Part shown: one piece after another, positions 50,874 to 58,768 of the stretch
How positions within the stretch are numbered: position 1 is the first letter of the stretch
Layout: every line of letters begins with the position of its first letter
Assembly (NCBI RefSeq): GCF_020447315.1
Contig: NZ_JAJADQ010000008.1
Span: forward strand, 248,001-312,000
Source: Hymenobacter nitidus
GTDB taxonomy: Bacteria > Bacteroidota > Bacteroidia > Cytophagales > Hymenobacteraceae
Direction: 5' to 3'
Length of the DNA stretch: 64,000 nucleotides
The notes under the pieces: model-generated
Database searches by the model: none
What the model saw: the letters and a program-made list of their open reading frames with translations, nothing else
Told to the model about the DNA's origin: nothing
Made by a program: the position numbers and the translations under genes

Positions 50874-52367
50874 TCAGGAAACAGCGGCGGAAGCAACTTC
50901 CAGCCGAAATACTTCATAGGTTTCGTGGTGCAGCTCGGTGGCTGCCAGTTGGGCAAAGCCTAGGCGTTGAAACACGCGGCAGGAGGGAAGGTTGCCCGTC
51001 TTCACCTGCCCCAGCACCGCCCAGCTGCCCGGCTTGTCGTGGCGTAGTTGGCGCAGAGCCCGGCGCAGCACCGCTACTCCCATACCCAGGCCCCGAAACG
51101 CCGCGTCCACCGAGTAGTCGATAGTGCCTTCGAAGCCCGTAAACTCGACGCGCACCTGGCCCACGGGCTCATTCGCCCGCTCAAAAATATACAGAAAGGA
51201 GTCAGCATCCGTCAGGCGGCGCGAAAACCAGCCCAGGTGGGTGCTCCAATCGATGGGCTCGGGGTGAATGGCATTGCGGCGAACGTCGGCGTCGTTGGCC
51301 CAGGTAAAATACTGCTCGGCATCGGCGGGCTGGGCCCGGCGCACCGTGAGCTGAGCCGCCGTGTGCAGGGCCCCAAACACTTGTCGGAAGCGCGGTGCCG
51401 CGGCCCCGTCAAATACCTGGCGCTGGCGCTGCACGGCCTCCCGGGCCAGGGTGGGCAGTTGCGCTTCGTCGGCTTCGAGCAGATCGGTATAAGGACGCGC
51501 TAAGTTGTTTGCGGTCAGATAGGAGAGCAGTTGGCGCTGATTATCGGCTATGGCGTGTAGAAACAGCAGGCCGCCCACCGCGCAGCATTCATAGGCTATG
51601 CCGCTGGGCGGGCACACCAGCAGGCCGCAGCGCCCGAGTATGTCCGCCAGCTGGTCGGCCGTCAGGTTGTGGTGCAAGGTTACTGCGCTCATGTCCTGGG
51701 TGTGCTGTTGCAGGGCGGTCTGGTGGGGATAAGCCGCGCCCGTCACCACATCCATAGCCTTAGTCGGGAACCGCTGCCGCAGCTGCGTGAGCAGCGCCAG
51801 CGTGTGATTGTCCGGGTCGGCCCCGCCCAGGTTCAGAAAGAGGCGGCTGGTATCGGGTTGGGTTATGGGTAGCCGGGCGGCATGCTGGAATGGAGCCCGC
51901 AGCAGCGCATACGCCGGGCCCAAACACAACTCGGCGCCGGGCACCGTCTTGTTGGCGTAGGCTTCTGGGCCAATGCCGCCGGCGTGGTTGATGACCATAT
52001 CCGCCCACAGGTAGTCCGTGGCCAGATCATCGAGCCAGACGACCGGCTGCTGGCGCACCCAGAAGGCGTGGTCGTAGCCGGGGCCGAAGTGGTAGCCATC
52101 CAGCACCAGGATATCGGCGGGCCGTAGTTGGGTTGAAAGCCAGGCGGCTTCCTGCTGGTGGTCGGGAAAAGCCGGAATGCTCCACAGCTCCTGGCAAACA
52201 GCCTCCAGCTGGGCCTGTACCTGGGGCTCGGGGGCCCGTATGGCGAAGACGCAGGTGAAGTCGGGCTGCAGCATGGCGGCCAGCGCCAGGCAGCGCACCA
52301 CGTGGCCCAGGCCCATCGTGGAGTTGCCGTCGGCCCGAAAAACAATCCGTGGAGCGGAATCCGGCAT
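50874..52367 (-). CDS. PseG-PseH fusion: UDP-sugar hydrolase plus N-acetyltransferase
   Basis: A 497-residue fusion. Residues 1-335 are PseG, the UDP-2,4-diacetamido-2,4,6-trideoxy-altrose hydrolase (GLGHVVRCLALA at about 19-30 with His22, NLGGADPDN near 165). Residues 342-490 are a GNAT acetyltransferase (RRAQPADAEQYFTWAND, AFRGLGMGVAVL as acetyl-CoA loop, FQRLGF) in the position of PseH, which acetylates the 4-amino group before PseG acts. Fusing the two would channel the intermediate. Its ATG overlaps the pseF stop (TGATG). Confidence 0.88.
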   Translation of the reverse strand: MPDSAPRIVFRADGNSTMGLGHVVRCLALAAMLQPDFTCVFAIRAPEPQVQAQLEAVCQELWSIPAFPDHQQEAAWLSTQLRPADILVLDGYHFGPGYDHAFWVRQQPVVWLDDLATDYLWADMVINHAGGIGPEAYANKTVPGAELCLGPAYALLRAPFQHAARLPITQPDTSRLFLNLGGADPDNHTLALLTQLRQRFPTKAMDVVTGAAYPHQTALQQHTQDMSAVTLHHNLTADQLADILGRCGLLVCPPSGIAYECCAVGGLLFLHAIADNQRQLLSYLTANNLARPYTDLLEADEAQLPTLAREAVQRQRQVFDGAAAPRFRQVFGALHTAAQLTVRRAQPADAEQYFTWANDADVRRNAIHPEPIDWSTHLGWFSRRLTDADSFLYIFERANEPVGQVRVEFTGFEGTIDYSVDAAFRGLGMGVAVLRRALRQLRHDKPGSWAVLGQVKTGNLPSCRVFQRLGFAQLAATELHHETYEVFRLEVASAAVS

Positions 52368-53110
52368 CAGACTTTCTTTTGCTCAATGTGCGCGTTCAGC
52401 GCCACCAGCTCGGGGTGGGCATCCAGCAAGTCCAGAAGCGCATCGGTGGGAAGCTGGTGGGCGTGGTGCTGCTCAATCAGTACTTTTAGCAGCTCAAAAT
52501 CATCGGCCGTGTCCACTGTTAGGCGGTAGGCGCTGCGGTTGGCGGGGCGGGTGAAGTGCCGGAAGCGCACCCGCCCCGAGCGGTTCTGGTGAATAAAGGG
52601 CGTCACATGCTCCCGGTCGCTGGGCTGGGTGGCCTGCTGGAAGGCTTCGGCGAGCAGCTCCCGGGAGAAAATCTCGAAATCCAGCCCCCGCGGGTAGGTG
52701 CGCTCCAGCACGTTCGAGAGGTACAGGCGCGCATCGCCCTGCCGGATGTACTCCTCCACACCCCGCCGAATCAGCGTACCATCGAGCAACGGGCAGTCGG
52801 AGGTAACGCGCACGATAAGGTTCAGCTCGTACTGCTCGGCGCAGCTCCAGTAGCGGCTCAGCACGTCGTCTTCACTGCCCCGCACCAGCGGCAAGGACTG
52901 GTCGGCGGCAAAATCAGCCAGCGGATTATCGGTCGTATTTGTGGTAATAGCCAGGTAGATTGGCAGCTCGGCTTCCCGCAGCCGGCTCACGTGGTACTGC
53001 AGCATGGGCTGGCCACCAATGGGCATCAGCACCTTGCCCGGCAGGCGGGTGCTGGTCATGCGGGCCTGGGAAATGATGCCGACCCGGGGCACGGAGGGAA
53101 AATCAGCCAT
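52367..53110 (-). CDS. pseF: Pseudaminic acid cytidylyltransferase
   Basis: A 247-residue CMP-sugar synthetase, which activates pseudaminic acid with CTP. IISQARMTSTRLPGKVL (about 13-29) is the nucleotide-binding signature and SDCPLLDG (about 104-111) the metal site. Related SpsF/NeuA-type proteins exist, but placement between pseC and pseG points to PseF. The ATG at 53110 is used, four bases after the pseC stop; an upstream TTG lies inside pseC. Confidence 0.87.
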   Translation of the reverse strand: MADFPSVPRVGIISQARMTSTRLPGKVLMPIGGQPMLQYHVSRLREAELPIYLAITTNTTDNPLADFAADQSLPLVRGSEDDVLSRYWSCAEQYELNLIVRVTSDCPLLDGTLIRRGVEEYIRQGDARLYLSNVLERTYPRGLDFEIFSRELLAEAFQQATQPSDREHVTPFIHQNRSGRVRFRHFTRPANRSAYRLTVDTADDFELLKVLIEQHHAHQLPTDALLDLLDAHPELVALNAHIEQKKV

Positions 53111-53114
53111 GTGC

Positions 53115-54266
53115 TTAGCGCTCAACAAATTCCCGGATGCAGCGGATAACGTACTGCTGCTGCTCGTCGGTCAGGGACGGAAACAAGGGGATACTCAGGC
53201 AGTGCGCGTAGTAGTGTTCGGCCCGCGGAAAGTCGCCGGGTTGCCAGCCTAGCTCCTGGTAATAGGGCATGGTATGCACCGGAATGTAATGTACCTGGGC
53301 AAACACCTGCTTTTCGCGCAGGAAGTCATAGAGCCCTTTGCGGTCGGCTACCTGTACTACGTAGAGGTGGTAGGCGTGGCCCGGCGCCCCGGCCAGGGCC
53401 TGCACCTGGGGCAAGGCGGCAAAGGCCGCGTCGTATTGGGCGGCCAGTTCCCGGCGGCGCGCGAGGCCCTCGTCGGCCCGCTGCAGCTGGCTGATACCCA
53501 GAGCGGTGAGCATATCGGGCATGCGGTAGTTGTAGCCGAGCTGCTGCATTTCCATGTACCAGCCCCCGTCGTTGCGGTGCATTTTGGCCGGGTCCTTCGT
53601 GATGCCGTGAGTGCGCAGCATCAGGAGCTTCTCGTAAAGGTCAGCGCGGTTGGTGGTTATCATGCCGCCTTCGCCGGTGGCAATGTGCTTGACGGGGTGG
53701 AAGGAGAAGATGGCCAGATCGGCAAACTGGCCGTTGCCGCAGCGCTGCTCCCGGCCCTGGGAGTCGGTAAAAAAGCCGCCCGGCGCGTGGCAGGAGTCCT
53801 CAATGAGCCAGAGGCCAAACTCGTCGGCCAGTTCGCGGGCCAGCTCCAGATCTACGGCCAGGCCGGCAAAATCCACCGGAATCAGGCCCTGGAAGTAACC
53901 TCTGGGGTGGGCTTCGAGCAGGGCGCGCACCTGGGCCAGGTCAATCAGGCCAGTAGCGGGGTCAATGTCGGCGAAGTGCACCTCACCGCCGCAGTAGAGC
54001 ACGCAGTTGGCCGAGGCGGCGAAGGTGATGGGCGTGGTAATCACGCGTTGGCCGGGGGCCACGCCCAGGGCCAGGGCGCACAGGTGCAGGGCGGCCGTAC
54101 CGTTGGCCACGGCCACGGCGTACGAGGCCCCGATGTAGGCGGCAAACTTCTGCTCAAACTCTGCCACTTTCGGGCCCTGGGTCAGAAAGTCGGAAAGCAG
54201 CGTTTCGGTGACGGCCTGCAAGTCGGCTTCGGTGATGTGCTGACGGCCGTAGGGAATGGGGAGCAT
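53115..54266 (-). CDS. pseC: UDP-4-amino-4,6-dideoxy-AltNAc transaminase
   Basis: A 383-residue DegT-family PLP aminotransferase. NGTAALHLCALAL (about 55-67) binds PLP; Lys in FHPVKHIATGEGGM (about 182) is the Schiff-base Lys. IPYGRQHITEADLQAV is a typical PseC start. It aminates the 4-keto sugar from PseB. A near-match -7 element (GACCTTTG, 54290-54297) lies 23 bases upstream. It starts the minus-strand pseC-pseF-pseG/H-pseI-acyltransferase-PIG-L-transferase gene run. Confidence 0.9.
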   Translation of the reverse strand: MLPIPYGRQHITEADLQAVTETLLSDFLTQGPKVAEFEQKFAAYIGASYAVAVANGTAALHLCALALGVAPGQRVITTPITFAASANCVLYCGGEVHFADIDPATGLIDLAQVRALLEAHPRGYFQGLIPVDFAGLAVDLELARELADEFGLWLIEDSCHAPGGFFTDSQGREQRCGNGQFADLAIFSFHPVKHIATGEGGMITTNRADLYEKLLMLRTHGITKDPAKMHRNDGGWYMEMQQLGYNYRMPDMLTALGISQLQRADEGLARRRELAAQYDAAFAALPQVQALAGAPGHAYHLYVVQVADRKGLYDFLREKQVFAQVHYIPVHTMPYYQELGWQPGDFPRAEHYYAHCLSIPLFPSLTDEQQQYVIRCIREFVER

Positions 54267-54422
54267 AGGAGCGGGGAAAGGCAAAGCACGCAAAGGTCTG
54301 AAAACGCGGGCAACTGGCAAGAATAAACCGGAAAGTAATACCTTCGTCGGGCCTATTTCGTCGGCTGCGCCAAACAGTTTTGTGTAAGCCGGTATTTATT
54401 TCGCGCCTCCTATTATCCTTGA

Positions 54423-57400
54423 ATGAAACACATCTACAAAGGGGCACTACAGTGCCTGGTATTCATGTTTTGTGCTCTTTTCTGCCTGTCGCCGGCTCAG
54501 GCCCAAAAGGAAAGTAGCAACTGGTATTTCGGCAATCAAGCCGGCGTCAGCTTTGCCGGTGGTAGCCCAGCGGCGGTTGCCAGCAGTGCCATGACCTCGT
54601 ACGAAGGGGCCGCCTCAATTTCGAATGGTGCGGGGCAGCTGCTCATGTACAGCAACGGGGAACAGGTCTGGGATGCTACCCATCAGGTAATGCCCAACGG
54701 CGGAGCATTAGGAGGCCACAACTCGTCTTCACAAGGAGCGCTGTTGTTGCGGGCGCCGGGTAGTGCTACTCTGTACTACCTGTTTACCGTGGATGCCATC
54801 GACAACAACTTGGCGGGTGGGCTCCGCTACTCTATTATTGATATGTCGTTGCGCAACGGGCTGGGCGATGTGACGGCCACCAAAGCGGTTCGGCTGCCGA
54901 CGCCGACCTTGACCGGGAAAGTAACGGAAAAGCTCACGGCCGCTTTGCACGCCAACGGCCATGATTACTGGATTGTGGTGCACGGCTGGCAGTCGAACAG
55001 CTTCTATAGCTTTTTGCTTTCCTCCGCGGGCATTAGCGCGACGCCCCTGGCCAGCACCGTTGGTCCGGTTCACCAGGGCGGCGGCAGCTTTTTCGGGGCG
55101 GCTAATGCCGTAGGCTACATGCGCATTTCGCCCAATGGCTCGAAACTGGCACTGGCGCAGCGTGACAACGGCTTTGAGTTATATGACTTTGATAAAGCCA
55201 CCGGCACGGTGTCAAACTACCTCGGCTTGTCAGGGTTGAGCACCTATTACTACGGAATAGAGTTTTCGCCCGATAACTCCCGCCTGTATACCACGATGTA
55301 CTCGGATGGTGGCTTCGACAGCAGCATCTACCAATTCAATTTGCTGGCCGGCTCGGCGGCAGCCATCCAGACTTCGCGCCAGCTAATCGGGTCGGTTTCG
55401 GGTCTGTCAGTTGCTATACAGGGGGCTCCTAATGGCAAGATTTATCTTTCCGCCCTCAACAAAACCTATTTAAACTCTATTGAGCAGCCTAATGCCTTCG
55501 GCTCTGCCTGTGCGTTCCGGGAAAATACCGTGTCGTTAGGTACGCGGGCTGGGCAAAATGGCCTGCCCAACTTCCCCAACGCCTTCGTGGCAAACGAGTG
55601 GACCGGGGCCGTCAGCACCGTCTATACCGACCCGGCGAACTGGAGTGCCGGCTACGTGGCAGGGAGCACCGATGACGTGATTATTAAGTCCTCCGCGGTG
55701 CGCATGCCCGTACTCAGCGCCTCAGCTGCCGTGCGCAGCTTCACCGTTGAAAGCGGCGCGTCGATGGTCGTAAACGGTACTTTTTCGGTGGGCGGTAGCC
55801 TGCTGAACAGCGGAACCTTCACCGGTAGCGGGGAAGTGCAAATGGTCGGGGCCGGGCCGCACGCCATTGGGGGGCAGCGGATTCTCAGCATCCGAAACCT
55901 GACGCTTGCTACGGGCGCAACCACGCAGCTGAATGTGGCGGTAGTGGTTTCGGGCATACTTACCTTGAATGCCAACCTGAATACGCCGCTGGCCGCGGTA
56001 GTGCTTGCCTCCTCGGCGAGCGGCACGGCCATGGTGGTCAACAATGGCAGCTTTGCCGTGGTGGGTCGGGCCGTGGTGCAGCGCTACATTGCGCCGGGCC
56101 TCAATGGTGGCCTGGGCTACCGCCACTACTCGGCCCCGGTGAGCAATGCCACCTTCGCCAGCTTGCAGACCTCGGGCTTCTCGCCCGTCTTCAACACGGC
56201 CTATAACACGGCCGAGTTTCCGGGCACCGTCACGCCTTTTCCCACCGTCTTTGGCTACGACCAGCAGCGCCTCGTGACGGCGGCCACGGCCGGCAACCAG
56301 GGCTTCGATGCCGGCTGGTACTCGCCGGGCCGGGCTTCGGAGGCCATGCAGCCCGGGGTGGGCTACACGGTTAATATCGAGGCAAGCCGCCTGGTGGAGT
56401 TTGACGGCACGCTCAACAACGGCCCCATCACCCGCAGCGGCCTGACGCGCACTGCCGACGCCGCGGGCGGCTGGCAGCTACTGGGTAATCCCTACCCGGC
56501 CCCCATCGACTGGAACCTGACTTTTCCGGGTGCTACCAATCTGCTCAACTCGGTGTACGTGTTTAAGTCGTCGGGGCAGTACGATGGCAGCTACGAGAGC
56601 TACGTGAATGGCGTGGGCACGGCCCGCTACATTGGCTCCGGCCAGGGCTTCTTCGTGCGCGTTGCCAGCCCCGGCACCAGCGGCAGCCTGAATTTCACCA
56701 ATGCGGCTCGCCTGACTTCCTACCTGAGCCCTGATTTCAACCGCGGAGCTACCGCCGAAACCCGCCCCCTGGTACAGCTCGATCTGGTAAGCGGCCCGCG
56801 GCACGACGCCGCTTATGTGTACTTTGAGCAGGGTGCCACGGCGGGCTTCGATGCCGCCTTCGACGCCTACAAAATCACGACCGGCGAAGTAGCGGCGCTG
56901 GCCGTGCGGGCCGGCGCCGAGCCACTGTCTATCTGCGGCCTGCCCAACACCCTGGGCACTGCCGTCCTGACCGTGCCGCTGAGTGTGTATACCCCGCGCG
57001 GCGGCAGCTACTCCTTACAAGCCATGCAGGTGCTCAACCTGCCGGCCGGCACGCCGGTGTACCTGCGCGATACGCAAACCGGAGCCCTGGTAAATCTGCG
57101 GGAGCAGCCCGCCTACACGTTCAGCAGCACGGCCGGGTCGCTCGATTCCCGGTTCGAGCTGGTGTTCGGCGCTGGTCAGGTGCTGGCCAGCACGTCGGGG
57201 CAGCTCAGCGCGCAGGTCGCGCTGTACCCGAACCCGGCCCGTGCGCAGGCAGCCCTCACGCTGCCCGCAGCTCTACACCAGGCCGGGGCCAGCATAACGG
57301 TGGTAAACAGCCTGGGGCAGACGGTACACGCGCAGACTCTGCGGGCCAACCAGCCCCAGGCGCCCGTGCTGCTGCCCCTCACCGGGCTGGCCAAAGGCAT

Positions 57401-57461
57401 CTACACTGTGCGCCTCAGCGGCCCGGCCGGCGTGGCCAGCAAGAAGCTGGTGGTGGAATAA
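54423..57461 (+). CDS. Large T9SS-secreted protein with C-terminal sorting domain
   Basis: A 1012-residue exported protein inside the pse locus. Signal peptide ends SPAQAQ. Residues 28-380 are a repeated beta-propeller-like region (SSNWYFGNQAG, FSPDNSRLYTTMYSDGG), 390-560 contain short Ig-like or repeat units, and 930-1012 are a type A T9SS sorting domain (ALYPNPARAQAALTL, KGIYTVRL, KKLVVE). The N-terminal half is less GC-rich than its neighbours. It will be exported across the outer membrane and attached or released; the receptor function is unknown. Confidence 0.92.
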   Translation: MKHIYKGALQCLVFMFCALFCLSPAQAQKESSNWYFGNQAGVSFAGGSPAAVASSAMTSYEGAASISNGAGQLLMYSNGEQVWDATHQVMPNGGALGGHNSSSQGALLLRAPGSATLYYLFTVDAIDNNLAGGLRYSIIDMSLRNGLGDVTATKAVRLPTPTLTGKVTEKLTAALHANGHDYWIVVHGWQSNSFYSFLLSSAGISATPLASTVGPVHQGGGSFFGAANAVGYMRISPNGSKLALAQRDNGFELYDFDKATGTVSNYLGLSGLSTYYYGIEFSPDNSRLYTTMYSDGGFDSSIYQFNLLAGSAAAIQTSRQLIGSVSGLSVAIQGAPNGKIYLSALNKTYLNSIEQPNAFGSACAFRENTVSLGTRAGQNGLPNFPNAFVANEWTGAVSTVYTDPANWSAGYVAGSTDDVIIKSSAVRMPVLSASAAVRSFTVESGASMVVNGTFSVGGSLLNSGTFTGSGEVQMVGAGPHAIGGQRILSIRNLTLATGATTQLNVAVVVSGILTLNANLNTPLAAVVLASSASGTAMVVNNGSFAVVGRAVVQRYIAPGLNGGLGYRHYSAPVSNATFASLQTSGFSPVFNTAYNTAEFPGTVTPFPTVFGYDQQRLVTAATAGNQGFDAGWYSPGRASEAMQPGVGYTVNIEASRLVEFDGTLNNGPITRSGLTRTADAAGGWQLLGNPYPAPIDWNLTFPGATNLLNSVYVFKSSGQYDGSYESYVNGVGTARYIGSGQGFFVRVASPGTSGSLNFTNAARLTSYLSPDFNRGATAETRPLVQLDLVSGPRHDAAYVYFEQGATAGFDAAFDAYKITTGEVAALAVRAGAEPLSICGLPNTLGTAVLTVPLSVYTPRGGSYSLQAMQVLNLPAGTPVYLRDTQTGALVNLREQPAYTFSSTAGSLDSRFELVFGAGQVLASTSGQLSAQVALYPNPARAQAALTLPAALHQAGASITVVNSLGQTVHAQTLRANQPQAPVLLPLTGLAKGIYTVRLSGPAGVASKKLVVE

Positions 57462-57463
57462 GC

Positions 57464-57537
57464 GCCGCTTCTCACAAGTTCATAAAAAAGGCTCCGCAGT
57501 ACTGCGGAGCCTTTTTTATGAACTTGTGAGAAGCGGC
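57464..57537. terminator. 74-bp perfect palindrome, bidirectional terminator
   Basis: Each base from 57464 to 57537 is complementary to its mirror (37-base arms, no loop). The centre AAAAAAGGCTCCGCAGT with its mirror gives a GC core flanked by A6 and T6 tracts, so it can stop transcription from both sides. It lies two bases after the T9SS gene stop and 11 before the pseB stop. Confidence 0.9.
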
Positions 57538-57548
57538 CAACGGTAAGA

Positions 57549-58568
57549 TTACACCTCAAAGTCGGCATCCACGTGCCGGCGGATTTCTTCCCGGATCTGC
57601 TCGGCGGTCAGCCACTCCTGGTTGTTGGCCGAGTCGTAGTGGAAGCCGTCGGGCACCCGCTTGCCGTCGAAGTGCTTGATGAACTCCTCCACGTCCCAGC
57701 GCGGGGTGAAGGGCAGAATCACGTAGTACTTGGCCAGTTCCACGGTGCTCAGCGCGTCGGTTTCCGTAATCATGGCCTCGTGCAGCTTCTCGCCCGGCCG
57801 GATGCCCACAATTTCGTGCTTGCACTCGGGGCCGATGGCCTCGGCTACTTCCGTGATTTTATAGGAGGGAATCTTGGGCACGAAGATTTCGCCGCCCCAG
57901 GCGTGCTCCAGCGCATACAGCACCAAATCCACGCCCTGCTCCAGCGAGATGTTGAAGCGCGTCATGTCGGGGTGGGTGATGGGCAGCACGCCCGTGGTGC
58001 GGCGCTGCAGGAAAAACGGTACTACCGAACCCCGGGAGCCGATTACGTTGCCGTAGCGCACCACCGAAAAGCGCAAATCGCGCGAGCCTTTCATATTGTT
58101 GGCCGCCACGAAGAGCTTATCGGAGCACAGCTTGGTGGCCCCGTACAGGTTGATGGGGGCCGCGGCTTTGTCGGTGCTCAGGGCCACCACGTGCTGCACG
58201 CCGCAGTCGAGGGCGGCGTTGATGACGTTTTCGGCCCCGAAGATGTTGGTTTTGATGCACTCCATCGGGTTATACTCGGCGGCGGGTACCTGCTTGAGGG
58301 CCGCGGCGTGCACAATCACGTCGATGCCTTCGCAGGCGCGCTTGAGCCGCTCCCCGTCGCGCACGTCGCCAATGAAGTAGCGGATGGCCGGGTACTTGGT
58401 GTGCGGAAACACCTGCGACATTTCGTACTGCTTCAGCTCGTCACGCGAGTACACCACCAGGCGCTTCACCTGCGGAAACTTCTCGAAGACGGTCTGGACG
58501 AATTGTTTGCCGAAAGAACCGGTGCCACCCGTTACCAGGATGGATTTATGATTTAAGTCGAGGCTCAT
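57549..58568 (-). CDS. pseB: UDP-N-acetylglucosamine 4,6-dehydratase (inverting)
   Basis: A 339-residue extended SDR. ILVTGGTGSFGKQF (about 10-23) binds NADP, and the later Lys-containing YGATKLCSDKL (about 137-147) carries the catalytic Tyr/Lys. It makes the first step, dehydration and C5 epimerisation of UDP-GlcNAc. The ATG at 58568 is supported by a -7 promoter at 58611; the longer open frame upstream is not conserved. Its own promoter and convergent T9SS gene separate it from the rest of the pse operon. Confidence 0.93.
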   Translation of the reverse strand: MSLDLNHKSILVTGGTGSFGKQFVQTVFEKFPQVKRLVVYSRDELKQYEMSQVFPHTKYPAIRYFIGDVRDGERLKRACEGIDVIVHAAALKQVPAAEYNPMECIKTNIFGAENVINAALDCGVQHVVALSTDKAAAPINLYGATKLCSDKLFVAANNMKGSRDLRFSVVRYGNVIGSRGSVVPFFLQRRTTGVLPITHPDMTRFNISLEQGVDLVLYALEHAWGGEIFVPKIPSYKITEVAEAIGPECKHEIVGIRPGEKLHEAMITETDALSTVELAKYYVILPFTPRWDVEEFIKHFDGKRVPDGFHYDSANNQEWLTAEQIREEIRRHVDADFEV

Positions 58569-58610
58569 AAGTAGAGGAAATCCGTTGCCGCCCGGCGGGC
58601 GAAAGGAGGG

Positions 58611-58618
58611 CAAAAGTA
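58611..58618 (-). promoter_or_regulatory. Candidate -7 promoter element of pseB
   Basis: TACTTTTG on the minus strand, 42 bases before the pseB ATG. A divergent element lies at 58641. Confidence 0.65.
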
Positions 58619-58640
58619 GGCATTCCCCGCCTAGCTTCCG

Positions 58641-58648
58641 TACTTTTG
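58641..58648 (+). promoter_or_regulatory. Candidate -7 promoter element of the HAD-type gene
   Basis: TACTTTTG on the plus strand, about 120 bases before the ATG at 58769. With the element at 58611-58618 it forms a divergent pair 22 bases apart. Confidence 0.6.
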
Positions 58649-58768
58649 TGGCTTGTTGGTGTTTAGAGGTTGATTTCGGTCGTAGTGCTGCTGCCAAACC
58701 AGTGTCGGCTAGCTGTAAACCGGGCTGAAATCGACTCAAGCCGAAAAACGAATAACTGCGAATTACCT

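Noticed and set aside
53274..54326. A 350-codon open frame antisense to pseC, and a 327-codon frame antisense to pseB (57573-58556)
   Set aside because: Low-complexity composition and complete overlap with well-recognised genes.
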